A DNA stretch of 64,000 nucleotides from CAWCFV01 sp963794995. Its GTDB lineage: Bacteria; Actinomycetota; Actinomycetes; JACCUZ01. Numbering within the stretch: position 1 is the stretch's first letter; every line of letters starts with the position of its first letter. Below are positions 37,938-47,165 of this stretch, in pieces. Under the pieces are notes generated by a model. It was not told where the DNA came from and made no database searches. It saw nothing but the letters and a program-made list of their open reading frames with translations. Location of the stretch: the NCBI GenBank assembly GCA_963794995.1, contig CAWCFV010000002.1, forward strand, positions 62,001 to 126,000, in the 5' to 3' direction. The translations under genes were made by a program, and so were the position numbers.

Positions 37938-40414
37938 TGCGGGCCCCGCTGTCCTGGCTGCGCGAGCACGCCGACCTGCCGGCCGGCCTGACCGGACGCG
38001 AGCTCGGCGAGCGTCTCGTCGCCGCCGGGCTCGAGGTCGAGACCGTCGAGCGTCCGGGTCACGACCTCGCCGGGCCTGTCGTGCTGGGCCGGGTGCTGGC
38101 CTTCGAGGAGGAGACCGCCAGCAACGGCAAGACCGTGCGCTGGTGCCAGGTCGACGTGGGCGAGGGCGCACCGCGCGGCATCGTCTGCGGCGCGCGCAAC
38201 TTCGCGGTCGACGACGTGGTGGTGGTCGCCCTGCCCGGCTCGACGCTGCCCGGCGGCTTCGCGATCACGGCCCGCACGACGTACGGCCACGTGAGCGACG
38301 GCATGATCTGCTCCAGCCGCGAGCTGGGCACCGGCGACGACCACACCGGCATCCTCGTCCTCGGCGACGACGTCGTCGGCGCTGCGCCGGTGGGCGCCGA
38401 CGCCGTCGAGGTCCTCGGGCTGCGCGACGAGGTGCTCGACATCGCCGTCACGCCGGACCGGTCCTACGCGCTGTCGATCCGCGGTATCGCCCGCGAGGCC
38501 GCGACCGCGTACGGCGTGGCGTTCCGCGACCCGGCGGCGCTGGAGCCGCTGCCGGTGGACGGGTCGGGGCACCCGGGCGTGGTCGCCGACCCCACCGCGG
38601 CCGACCGCCTGGTGCTGCGGACCGTCACCGGGCTCGACCCCGACGCCGCGACCCCCGTCTGGATGGCGCGGCGGCTGGTGCTCTGCGGGATGCGTCCGGT
38701 GTCCCTCGCGGTCGACGTCACCAACTACGTGATGCTCGAGACGGGGCAGCCGCTGCACGCCTTCGACCGCGCCCGGCTCCAGGGCGCGGTCACCGTGCGC
38801 CGGGCCGCCCCGGGGGAGCAGCTCGAGACGCTCGACCACGTGACGCGCACCCTCGACGCCGAGGACGTCGTCATCGCCGACGACCGCGGCGCCGTCGGGC
38901 TGGCCGGGACGATGGGCGGGCTCACGACCGAGGTCGACGCGGCGTCCACCGAGCTCGTCGTCGAGGCGGCGCACTTCGACCCGGTCGCGGTGGCCCGGAT
39001 GGCCCGCCGGCACAAGCTCACCTCGGAGGCGTCGCGCCGGTTCGAGCGTGGGGTCGACCCCGCGCTGCCGCCGGTGGCCAGCACCCGCGTGGTCCGGCTG
39101 CTGATGGAGCTCGGCGGCGCCACGTACGTCGGGTCGACCGAGGTGCTGCACCCGCAGGCGGTACGGCACGTCGAGCTCGACCCGGCCCGGCCCGGGCGCA
39201 CCGCCGGGATGACGGTCGACGCGGCCGAGGTGGAGCGCCGGCTCCGGGAGGTGGGGTGCGAGGTCGACACGGCCGCCGAGCCGTGGCTGGTCACGCCGCC
39301 GTCCTGGCGTCCCGACCTCGCCCACCCCGCCGACCTCGACGAGGAGGTCATCCGGCTGGTCGGCTACGACACCGTCCCCGCGCGGCTCCCGCTGGCGCCG
39401 CCCGGCCCCGGGTACTCCGACCGGCAGCGGCTGCGGCGGCGGCTCGGCCTGGGGCTGGCCCATGCGGGCTACGTCGAGGCGCCGTCCTACCCGTTCGTGG
39501 GGGCCGGCGACCTGGACGCCCTCGGCCTGCCCGAGGACGACGACCGCCGGCATGCCCTGCGGCTGGCCAACCCGCTCAGCGACGTCGAGCCGTTGCTGCG
39601 CACGACCCTGCTGCCGGGCCTGCTCGCCGCCCTTCGCCGCAACGTGGGGCGCGGCGCCGTCGACGTCGCCCTGTTCGAGATCGGCCCCGTGTTCCGGCCC
39701 GGCCGTGACGAGCGACCAATCCCGCCGAGGCCGTCGGTCGACCGCCGGCCCACCGACGACGAGGTGGCCGCGCTCGACGCGGCCCTGCCGGCCCAGCCGC
39801 TGCGGGTGGCCGCGGTGGTGTGCGGCGCCCGGGAGCGAGCGGGCTGGTGGGGTCCCGGCCGGGACGCCACCTGGTCCGACGCGGTCGAGGTCGCCCGGGT
39901 CGTCGCCCGGGCCGCCCGCGTCGAGGTCACCCTGCGCGCCGACGACCACGCACCGTGGCACCCCGGCCGGTGCGCCGCCGTCCTGAGCGACGGCGTGGTC
40001 GTGGGCCACGCCGGCGAGCTGCACCCGCGCGTGGTGGCGGCGCTCGGCCTGCCGGACCGGACCTGCGCGGTGGAGCTGGACCTCGAGCTCCTCGGGGAGC
40101 GGACCGACCCGGTCCCGGCGCCGCGGCTGTCGACGTTCCCCCCGGCGACCCAGGACGTCGCCCTCGTCGTCGACGCGACGGTCCCGGCCGCCGAGGTCGA
40201 GGCGGCCCTGCGGGCCGGCGCGGGGGACCTGCTCGAGTCGCTCCGGCTGTTCGACGTCTACCGCGGGTCGCAGGTCGGGCAGGGCAAGGCGTCCCTGGCG
40301 TACGCCCTGCGGTTCCGGGCGCCGGACCGGACCCTGACGGTCGACGAGGCCACCGCCGCCCGCGAGGCGGCCGTGGCGGAGGCGACCCGACGGGTCGGCG
40401 CCGTCCTGCGCTGA
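37937..40414 (+). CDS. pheT: Phenylalanyl-tRNA synthetase beta subunit
   Basis: The 825-aa product has the B1 tRNA-binding OB domain (about residues 40-150, VCGARNFAVDD, VSDGMICSSRELG). B3/B4 and B5 domains follow (DVTNYVMLETGQPLHAFD, LTSEASRRFERGVDP). The C-terminal ferredoxin-like anticodon-binding domain ends YRGSQVGQGKASLAYALRFR. It is full length with no frameshift. It pairs with pheS. Confidence 0.98.
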
Positions 40415-40439
40415 CCGGCTGATGCAGGAGACTTCGCGC

Positions 40440-41252
40440 ATGACCCGAGACGACCGTGCCGTCGCGCTGGTCACCGGAGGCGGGCGGGGGATCGGGCGCG
40501 ACGTCGCGCTCGCCCTGGCCGCCGACGGGCACGCCGTCGGCCTGCTCGGTCGCAGCGCGGCACCGCTGGAGGAGGTCCGCCGCGAGGTCGAGGACGCGGG
40601 GGGCCGGGCGCTGGCGGTGGCGGCCGACGTCACCGACGGCGTCGCGGTGCGCGATGCCGTCGACGCCCTGGCAGAGGAGCTCGGCCCGGTCGGCCTGCTC
40701 GTGAGCAACGCGGGGACCCGCGAGGAGTCGGCGGCGCTGCCGTGGGAGGCGGACCCGGCCGACTGGTGGCGCACCGTCGAGACCAACCTGCGCGGTCCGT
40801 TCCACCTGCTCCAGGCAGTGGTGCCGGGCATGGTGGCGCGGGGGAGCGGACGGGTGCTGCACGTCGGCAGCGGGATGGGGCAGCGCCCGCACCCGGACTG
40901 GTCGGCCTACGCCGTGTCCAAGGCCGGCCTGTCCCGGCTGACGGACTCGCTGGCCGCCGCGCTGGCCGGCACCGGGGTGACGGTGCTCGAGGTCAGTCCC
41001 GGCCTGGTCCGCACCGCGATGACCGAGACGATGTGGGGCCCGGCCGACGAGCAGCCCTGGAACGATCCGGGCCGGATCGTCGCTGCGGCGCTCCGGTTCG
41101 CCCGGGGCGAGCTCGACGCCCTGCACGGTCGCTTCGTGCACGCGGCCCGCGACGACCTCGACGACCTGCTGGCGGCCGTCCCGCAGGTCGTGGGGCGGGA
41201 CGCCCGCACGCTGCGCCTGCGCCCGTACGGCGACGACGACCCCCTGGCCTGA
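40440..41252 (+). CDS. Short-chain dehydrogenase/reductase
   Basis: This classical SDR has the Rossmann motif VTGGGRGIGRDVALALA, LVSNAG, the catalytic Ser region VLHVGSGMGQ and YAVSK. ATG 40440 is preferred because AGGAG lies 8 bp upstream; the ATG at 40422 has no such site. The product is 270 aa. The substrate is unknown. It follows pheT by 25 bp but is probably functionally unrelated. Confidence 0.9.
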   Translation: MTRDDRAVALVTGGGRGIGRDVALALAADGHAVGLLGRSAAPLEEVRREVEDAGGRALAVAADVTDGVAVRDAVDALAEELGPVGLLVSNAGTREESAALPWEADPADWWRTVETNLRGPFHLLQAVVPGMVARGSGRVLHVGSGMGQRPHPDWSAYAVSKAGLSRLTDSLAAALAGTGVTVLEVSPGLVRTAMTETMWGPADEQPWNDPGRIVAAALRFARGELDALHGRFVHAARDDLDDLLAAVPQVVGRDARTLRLRPYGDDDPLA

Positions 41253-41294
41253 CCGTGGTTCCAGCCGGTCCTGGCCGATGTCCGCGCCCCCTGA

Positions 41295-41300
41295 CAGGAT
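41295..41300 (+). promoter_or_regulatory. -10 element, leaderless methyltransferase transcript
   Basis: CAGGAT ends 6 bp before the ATG at 41307, the same spacing as the other leaderless candidates. Confidence 0.35.
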
Positions 41301-41306
41301 GGCGGG

Positions 41307-41975
41307 ATGCCTGACTTGTCCCCCCTGACCGGTTCGCCCGACCTTCCGACGATCGTCGACTTCTGGGAGCAGCAGTCGGGGCGGTACGACGAGGAGGTCG
41401 ACCACGGGCTGGTCGACGCCGGCGCCCGGGAGGCCTGGCGGTCGCGGATGGCGCAGTGGCTCCCGGGCGAGCCGTCCGACGTCCTGGACCTGGGCTGCGG
41501 CACGGGGTCGCTCGCCCGGCTGGCGCTCGACGCCGGTCACCGGGTCCTCGGGGTGGACCTGAGCCCCGGTATGGCCGCCCAGGCGCAGGCCAAGTGCCCC
41601 GAGGGCCGGTTCGTGGTCGGTGACGCCGGCGCCCCGCCGGTCGGCGCCGAGCGCTTCGACGTGCTGATGGCCCGGCACCTGCTGTGGACGCTGCCCGAGC
41701 CGCACCAGGTCCTCGCCCGGTGGGTGTCGCTGGTCCGGCCCGGCGGCCACCTGGTGCTGGTCGAGGGCCGCTGGTGGACGGCCGGTGGGACGCCGTACGC
41801 CCGGGGCGCCGACGAGATGCCCTGGCAGGGGGGCGTGCGGGCGGAGGACCTGGTGGCCGCGCTCGACCCGCTGGTCGAGCGGCTCGAGGTGGTCTGCCTC
41901 AGCGGCGACGACGCCCTGTGGGGCCGTCGGGTCGACGACGAGCGCTACGCGGTGGTGGCGCGCACCGCTGCCTGA
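41307..41975 (+). CDS. Class I SAM-dependent methyltransferase
   Basis: The 222-aa product has motif I VLDLGCGTGSLARLAL, then GHRVLGVDLSPGMAAQAQAK, motif II-like FDVLMARHLLWTLPEP and LVRPGGHLVLVEG. The substrate cannot be determined; small-molecule methyltransferases have this form. Its 3' end overlaps the convergent LuxR-type gene by 31 bp. Confidence 0.9.
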   Translation: MPDLSPLTGSPDLPTIVDFWEQQSGRYDEEVDHGLVDAGAREAWRSRMAQWLPGEPSDVLDLGCGTGSLARLALDAGHRVLGVDLSPGMAAQAQAKCPEGRFVVGDAGAPPVGAERFDVLMARHLLWTLPEPHQVLARWVSLVRPGGHLVLVEGRWWTAGGTPYARGADEMPWQGGVRAEDLVAALDPLVERLEVVCLSGDDALWGRRVDDERYAVVARTAA

Positions 41976-43108
41976 CCGTCGCCGGGCCCCGCCCACGGCA
42001 TGGGCCCGCCGCGCAGGGGCCTGCCCTGCGGCACCCGGGCCTCGTTGTCCCGCAGCCTCGGCTCGTAGTGGGCGAAGAACACCGTTCCCACGAGGTCGCG
42101 CCTGCTCCGGACGCCCGTCTTGTCGAAGATGCCCTTGAGGTGCTGCTGGACGGTGTGCACCGACAGCACCAGCTCGCCGGCGATCTCCGCGGTGGAGCGG
42201 CCCTGGAGGACCAGGCGGGTCACGTCCTGCTCGCGCTCGGTGAGGCCGTACGCGGCCATCAGCAGGCCGGTGATCCGCGCCGGGTGGGCCGGCTCGACGA
42301 TCACCGCGACCCGGGCGTCCGGCCCCGGGTCGAGCACCGCGCCGTGCAGCACGACCCAGGTCCCCGACCGGGTCAGGACCCGGGCGGTCGCGACCTCCGG
42401 CGGCTCCCCCACGAGGTGGGCGCGCAGGGCCCGGCCGGCCACCGTGAGGACGGCCGCGGGCAGCCGGGCGACCTCGGCGTCCGGCAGCTCGTCCAGCCAG
42501 TCCTGGGTGCCGGGCGTGGCCGACTCGACCTGCCAGTCCTGGGTCAGCACCAGCAGGCCCGGGGGTCGCGGGTCGTCGGGGTCGGTGGCCTCCCCGAACA
42601 GCAGCGCGCGCCGGGCGCCTTCGGCGAGCGCGGGGGCCATCTGCCGGACGAGCTCCTGCTCCCGCTGGTCGAACAGCGGGCGGTCGGGCTCCCGGTAGAG
42701 GCTCAGGCTCGCCCAGGTCACCCCGGACCTGGTCCGCAGGGCGGCGACCAGCTCCTGGTCGGCGCCGAGGCCGGCGTTCGCCTGCCACCGCGGGCTGCTG
42801 CTGGGGTCGCCGCCGGTGGCGCCGTGCAGGGTGGAGACACCCGAGGCGGTGCGCGCCACCGAGGCGATCTGGTTGACGTCGTCGTCGTAGTACTCGGCGG
42901 CCAGCGAGTCGCGGGGCAGCTCCGGCATCCACGGGTTGTAGTGGCTGGTGATGAGCAGCGACGCCGGGTCGACGGTGAACCAGCACGGGAAGGTGAAGTG
43001 CGGCACCGTCTCGCGCAGCACGTCGGAGACCTCGTCCCAGAGCGTCACCAGGCTGCGCGGCCGCGCAGCGAGCCGCTCGACCTTCGCGACGGCGGCGGCA
43101 TCGGTCAT
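41945..43108 (-). CDS. LuxR-family regulator with GAF-like N-terminus
   Basis: The 387-aa product ends in a LuxR-type HTH (LTEREQDVTRLVLQGRSTAEIAGELVLS ... VQQHLKGIFDKTGVRSRRDLV). The N-terminal 200 residues look GAF-like, and a PAS-like stretch (WQVESATPGTQDWLDELPD) lies between. No phosphoreceiver domain is present. ATG 43108 was chosen because the recognisable protein begins there. It is divergent from the cupin gene, its probable target. Confidence 0.87.
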   Translation of the reverse strand: MTDAAAVAKVERLAARPRSLVTLWDEVSDVLRETVPHFTFPCWFTVDPASLLITSHYNPWMPELPRDSLAAEYYDDDVNQIASVARTASGVSTLHGATGGDPSSSPRWQANAGLGADQELVAALRTRSGVTWASLSLYREPDRPLFDQREQELVRQMAPALAEGARRALLFGEATDPDDPRPPGLLVLTQDWQVESATPGTQDWLDELPDAEVARLPAAVLTVAGRALRAHLVGEPPEVATARVLTRSGTWVVLHGAVLDPGPDARVAVIVEPAHPARITGLLMAAYGLTEREQDVTRLVLQGRSTAEIAGELVLSVHTVQQHLKGIFDKTGVRSRRDLVGTVFFAHYEPRLRDNEARVPQGRPLRGGPMPWAGPGDGQAAVRATTA

Positions 43109-43218
43109 GTGTCGACGTTCCCACGGCCACCGGCAGGTGGGGAACACCACCTTTCTGGGATTCCGGCAGGCCGCGCCGGCTCCTAGCGTCGGCTGCCTCA
43201 GCCGAGAAGGAGGCCTCG
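43109..43218. promoter_or_regulatory. Divergent LuxR/cupin promoter region
   Basis: The 110-bp spacer contains an imperfect dyad (TTCCCAC ... GTGGGGAA, around 43119-43144). A -10-like TAGCGT (43184-43189) and AAGGAGG before the cupin start are also present. The dyad is a candidate operator for the LuxR-type protein. Confidence 0.4.
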
Positions 43219-43713
43219 ATGTCCCCGAGCACCGTGAACGACCAGGTCCTGCGAGCCGGGGAGGGGGAGACCTCCGGGCTCGGTGGCGTCACGGACGTCT
43301 TCCTCCTGTCCGCGGCCGACACGGGAGGCCGGTTCGCCCTCGTGATGCACGTGTTCGAGCCGCGCGCGCTGGCGGCACCGATGCACCGGCACCACCGCGA
43401 GGACGAGTGGAGCTTCGTGCTGGCCGGACGCCTCGGTGCCGTCGTCGACGGGCGGGAGGTCGAGGCCGGGCCCGGCGACCTCCTGGTGAAGCCGCGGGGC
43501 CAGTGGCACACCTTCTGGAACGCCGGCGACGAGGAGGCCCGATGCCTCGAGCTCATCGGTCCGGCCGGCCTGGAGGAGCTGTTCCGCTCGCTCGGCGGTC
43601 TGACCGAGGAGCCGACCGCCGAGGAGCTGGCCGAGATGGCCGGGCGGTACGGGTGCGACCTGGACCTCGAGGCGACCGGGGCGGTCGTCGAGCGGCACGG
43701 CCTGCGCTTCTGA
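43219..43713 (+). CDS. Cupin-domain protein
   Basis: The 164-aa product has the double-stranded beta-helix cupin motifs: MHRHHREDEWSFVLAGRLGAVVDG (metal-binding His/His/Glu) and GPGDLLVKPRGQWHTFWNAGDEEARCLEL. Such stand-alone cupins may be isomerases, dioxygenases or sensors. It is co-directional with the next small gene (6 bp gap) and divergent from the LuxR regulator. Confidence 0.88.
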   Translation: MSPSTVNDQVLRAGEGETSGLGGVTDVFLLSAADTGGRFALVMHVFEPRALAAPMHRHHREDEWSFVLAGRLGAVVDGREVEAGPGDLLVKPRGQWHTFWNAGDEEARCLELIGPAGLEELFRSLGGLTEEPTAEELAEMAGRYGCDLDLEATGAVVERHGLRF

Positions 43714-43719
43714 GGTGAC

Positions 43720-44037
43720 GTGGTGCCCCGATCGCCGGGCGAGCTCGTCGAGCTCGTCGAGGACGCGGTCCTGCTGGGTGACCGCGAGGCCGTGGCCCGG
43801 CTGCTCGAGCCCGGTGCGGCCCTGCTGGGGCCGGACGGGCCGGGCGGTGACCCGGTGGAGCTGCTGGCCGACTTCGCCGCGGCCCCCGGCGGCCCGGTCG
43901 TCCGCCGCGGGCTCGCGGTCTGCCTGGGCACCGGCGGGGGGACCGTCCTGGTGGCCCGGCGCGATCCCGCGCGCGGCTGGCAGGTGGCGGCCGTCGTGTC
44001 CCGGCGGGCGGACCACCCGTGGCGACAGTTTGCATGA
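43720..44037 (+). CDS. Small hypothetical protein, possibly NTF2/SnoaL-like
   Basis: The 105-aa product (ELVELVEDAVLLGDREAVARLLEPGAALLG ... VVRRGLAVCLGTGGGTVLVARRDPARGWQVAAVVS) has the helix-then-sheet pattern of SnoaL-like polyketide-cyclase folds. No motif is decisive. It begins 6 bp after the cupin stop, and its stop lies in the argC operator. Confidence 0.6.
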   Translation: MVPRSPGELVELVEDAVLLGDREAVARLLEPGAALLGPDGPGGDPVELLADFAAAPGGPVVRRGLAVCLGTGGGTVLVARRDPARGWQVAAVVSRRADHPWRQFA

Positions 44038-44064
44038 AGATGCATGCTGATGCATCATCATGCA
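44031..44064 (+). promoter_or_regulatory. Tandem ARG boxes (ArgR operator) at argC start
   Basis: Two sites of the form TGCAT-N4-ATGCA lie at 44031-44044 and 44051-44064, 20 bp apart centre to centre. This is the usual spacing for adjacent ArgR boxes. The second overlaps the argC ATG (44060). A linked argR gene is in the same operon, so arginine-dependent repression is expected. Confidence 0.85.
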
Positions 44065-45097
44065 GGTGGGTCGGACAGCAGCGGTAGCGGGAGCCAGCGG
44101 GTACGCCGGGGGCGAGCTGCTTCGGCTCCTGCTGGCTCACCCCGGGCTGGCCGTGGGGCCGGTCGCGGGCGGCAGCTCGGCGGGCCGGGCGGTCACCGAC
44201 CTGCACCCCCAGCTGCCCCAGCTGGCCGGTGAGACCTTCGTCGCCACCGACCCGGCGGTGCTCGCCGACGCCGACCTGGTCTTCCTCGCCCTGCCGCACG
44301 GCCGGTCGGGCGCCCTGGTCGCCGACCTGCCGCCGGACCTGCCCGTGGTCGACCTCGGCGCGGACTTCCGGCTGGCCGACGCGCGAGCCTGGTCCACCTA
44401 CTACGGCGGCACGCACGCCGGCACCTGGCCGTACGGCCTGCCCGAGCTGCCCGGCGCGCGTGCGGCGCTGGCCGGCGCCACCCGGGTCGCCAACCCCGGC
44501 TGCTACGCGACAGCGGTCGCGCTCGCGCTGGCCCCGGTCCTGGGCGCGGGGCTCGTCGAGCCCGCCGACGTCGTCGTGGTGGCGGCGTCCGGCACGTCGG
44601 GCGCCGGCCGCGGCCTGAAGGCGCACCTGCTCGGCAGCGAGGTCATGGGCGCCCTCTCGGCGTACAAGGCCGGCGGGACCCACCAGCACACGCCCGAGAT
44701 GGAGCAGTCGCTGACCGCGGTCGCCGGCGCCAGCGTGTCGCTCTCGTTCACGCCCGTCCTCGCGCCGATGCCGCGGGGCATCCTCGCCACGTGCACCGCG
44801 GTGCTCGCCGACGGCACCAGCGAGGGCGACCTGCGCGAGGCGCTGCACGCGGCCTACGACAGCGAGCCGTTCGTGCACGTCCTGCCCGCCGGGACCTGGC
44901 CCACGACGGCCGCCACCCTGGGCAGCAACAGCGTCCACCTGCAGGTGGCCGCGGACGGTCACAGCGGCCGGGCGGTGGTCGTCGCCGTGCTCGACAACCT
45001 CGTCAAGGGCGCTGCCGGCCAGGCCGTCCAGAACGCCAACCTCGTCCTCGGCCTCGACGAGACCACCGGGCTGCCGGTCGCCGGGATCGCCCCGTGA
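44060..45097 (+). CDS. argC: N-acetyl-gamma-glutamyl-phosphate reductase
   Basis: It reduces N-acetylglutamyl phosphate to the semialdehyde with NADPH. The 345-aa product has AAVAGASGYAGGELLRLL (nucleotide binding), VDLGADFRL and ANPGCYATAVALAL with the catalytic Cys. GTHQHTPEMEQ follows. It is the first gene of the arg operon; ARG boxes overlap its start and its stop overlaps argJ by GTGA. Confidence 0.98.
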   Translation: MQVGRTAAVAGASGYAGGELLRLLLAHPGLAVGPVAGGSSAGRAVTDLHPQLPQLAGETFVATDPAVLADADLVFLALPHGRSGALVADLPPDLPVVDLGADFRLADARAWSTYYGGTHAGTWPYGLPELPGARAALAGATRVANPGCYATAVALALAPVLGAGLVEPADVVVVAASGTSGAGRGLKAHLLGSEVMGALSAYKAGGTHQHTPEMEQSLTAVAGASVSLSFTPVLAPMPRGILATCTAVLADGTSEGDLREALHAAYDSEPFVHVLPAGTWPTTAATLGSNSVHLQVAADGHSGRAVVVAVLDNLVKGAAGQAVQNANLVLGLDETTGLPVAGIAP

Positions 45098-46245
45098 GCG
45101 TCACCGCCCCGCACGGGTTCCGGGCCGCCGCGGTGTCGGCCGGGCTGAAGACCACGGGCCTGCTCGACGTCGCCCTCGTCGTCAACGACGGTCCGCAGCG
45201 GGCCGGCGCCGGCGTCTTCACCGCCAACCGGGTCAAGGCCGCGCCGGTCGTCTGGACCCAGCAGGTCGTGCGCGACGGACGGGTCGACGCCGTCGTCCTG
45301 AACTCGGGCGGCGCCAACGCGTGCACCGGCCCGGCCGGCTTCCAGGACACCCACTCCACCGCCGAGTGGGCTGCGGTGGCGCTGGGCATCTCGGCCGGCG
45401 ACGTCGCGGTGTGCTCGACCGGGCTGATCGGCGAGCGACTGCCCGTCGAGCGCCTGCTGGCGGGGGTCGACGCCGCCGTGCCGCTGCTGGCGGTGTCGGG
45501 CGCGGACGACGCAGCCCGCGCGATCATGACCACCGACAGCGTCCCCAAGCAGTCGGTCGCCGTGGGGGACGGGTTCCTCGTCGGCGGGATGGCCAAGGGC
45601 GCCGGGATGCTGGCGCCGGGCCTCGCGACGATGCTCGTCGTCCTCACCACCGACGCGGTCGTCGACCCGACCGTGCTCGCGACCGTCCTGCGCGAGTCGG
45701 CGGTGACCACCTTCGAGCGGGTCGACTCCGACGGCTGCATGTCCACCAACGACACCGTCCTGCTGCTGGCCTCGGGCGCGTCCGGTGTGACCCCCGAGCC
45801 GGCGGAGCTGGCCGACGCCGTCCAGACGGTGTGCGCCGACCTGGCCCGGCAGCTGGTCGACGACGCGGAGGGATCGACCAAGTCCATCGCCGTACGGGTG
45901 GTCCGGGCGCAGACGGTCGACGACGCGGTCACCGTGGCGCGGGCCGTCGCGCGGAGCAACCTGCTCAAGTGCGCCATCCACGGCGAGGACCCCAACTGGG
46001 GCCGGGTCCTGAGCGCCGTCGGCACCACCGACGCCGCGTTCGAGCCGGAGCACCTCGCCGTGGCCCTGAACGGCGTCTGGGTCTGCCGCGACGGGGCCGC
46101 GGCCGGGGACCGTTCGACCTGCGACCTGTCCGCCCGGGAGGTCACGATCACGGTCGACCTCGGTGCCGGCGAGCACGACGCGACGGTGTGGACCAACGAC
46201 CTCACCGCCGCCTACGTGCACGAGAACTCGGCGTACTCCACATGA
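45094..46245 (+). CDS. argJ: Glutamate N-acetyltransferase / ornithine acetyltransferase
   Basis: ArgJ recycles acetyl from N-acetylornithine to glutamate. The 383-aa proprotein has the self-cleavage region KGAGMLAPGLATMLVV, where the bond before Thr is cut to give alpha and beta chains. NSGGANACTG, DSDGCMSTNDTVLLLASG and HGEDPNWGRVL are conserved. GTG start. It couples to argC and argB by 4-bp overlaps. Confidence 0.98.
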   Translation: MSVTAPHGFRAAAVSAGLKTTGLLDVALVVNDGPQRAGAGVFTANRVKAAPVVWTQQVVRDGRVDAVVLNSGGANACTGPAGFQDTHSTAEWAAVALGISAGDVAVCSTGLIGERLPVERLLAGVDAAVPLLAVSGADDAARAIMTTDSVPKQSVAVGDGFLVGGMAKGAGMLAPGLATMLVVLTTDAVVDPTVLATVLRESAVTTFERVDSDGCMSTNDTVLLLASGASGVTPEPAELADAVQTVCADLARQLVDDAEGSTKSIAVRVVRAQTVDDAVTVARAVARSNLLKCAIHGEDPNWGRVLSAVGTTDAAFEPEHLAVALNGVWVCRDGAAAGDRSTCDLSAREVTITVDLGAGEHDATVWTNDLTAAYVHENSAYST

Positions 46246-47165
46246 GCGCGCCCGAGACGCCCGACACCGTGGGCACCCGCCGGGCCAAGGCGCTGGAGAA
46301 GGCCGGCGTCCTCGTCGACGCGCTGCCGTGGCTGGAGAGCTTCCACGGCCGCACCGTGGTCGTGAAGTTCGGCGGCAACGCGATGACCGACGCCGCGCTG
46401 CAGGCGGCCTTCGCCCAGGACGTCGTCTTCCTCCGCTACGCCGGCCTGCGGCCGGTCGTGGTCCACGGCGGCGGCCCGCAGATCACCCGGCAGCTGGCGA
46501 AGCTCGGGATCGAGAGCGTCTTCCAGTCCGGGCACCGGGTCACCACCCCGGAGGCGATGGACGTCGTCCGCATGGTCCTGGTCGGGCAGGTGCAGCGCGA
46601 GATCGTCGGCCTGATCAACCAGCACGGACCCTTCGCGGTGGGGCTCTCCGGCGAGGACGCGCACCTGTTCACCGCCGAGCAGCGGCAGCTGGAGGTCGAC
46701 GGCGAGGCCGTGGACCTCGGCCTCGTGGGCGACGTCGTCGCCGTCGACCCCGGTGTGGTGCAGGGCCTGGTGTCCGACGGCCGCATCCCGGTGGTCAGCA
46801 GCGTCGCGCGCGGCGCCGGCGGTGAGGTCTACAACGTCAACGCCGACACTGCTGCCGCCGCGCTCGCGGTCGCGCTGAAGGCCGAGAAGCTCGTCGTGCT
46901 GACCGACGTCGAGGGCCTCTACACGGACTGGCCGGCCGACGGGACCCAGCCGTCCCCCGACGACGTCGTGTCGAGCATCACCGCCGACGACCTCGAGGCG
47001 CTGCTGCCGTCGCTGTCCAGCGGGATGATCCCCAAGATGGACGCGTGCCTGCGGGCCGTGCGCGGCGGTGTCCCCAAGGCGCACGTCATCGACGGACGGG
47101 TGCCGCACGCCTTGCTCGTCGAGGTCTTCACCGACGAGGGCGTCGGCACCGAGGTGCACCCGTGA
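46242..47165 (+). CDS. argB: Acetylglutamate kinase
   Basis: It phosphorylates N-acetylglutamate. The 307-aa product has VVKFGGNAMTD, PVVVHGGGPQI, NVNADTAAAALAVAL and VLTDVEGLY. SGMIPKMDACLRAVRGGV follows. The N-terminal extension helix (TRRAKALEKAGVLVDALPWLE) is typical of arginine-inhibitable hexameric enzymes, so feedback inhibition is likely. Confidence 0.98.
   Translation: MSAPETPDTVGTRRAKALEKAGVLVDALPWLESFHGRTVVVKFGGNAMTDAALQAAFAQDVVFLRYAGLRPVVVHGGGPQITRQLAKLGIESVFQSGHRVTTPEAMDVVRMVLVGQVQREIVGLINQHGPFAVGLSGEDAHLFTAEQRQLEVDGEAVDLGLVGDVVAVDPGVVQGLVSDGRIPVVSSVARGAGGEVYNVNADTAAAALAVALKAEKLVVLTDVEGLYTDWPADGTQPSPDDVVSSITADDLEALLPSLSSGMIPKMDACLRAVRGGVPKAHVIDGRVPHALLVEVFTDEGVGTEVHP

Noticed and set aside
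39927..44045. Very long open frame (1372 codons) on the - strand across pheT, SDR, methyltransferase and the LuxR regulator
   Set aside because: It is a GC-bias shadow: it runs antisense to intact conserved genes, and its composition (Arg/Pro/Ala-rich) matches no family.
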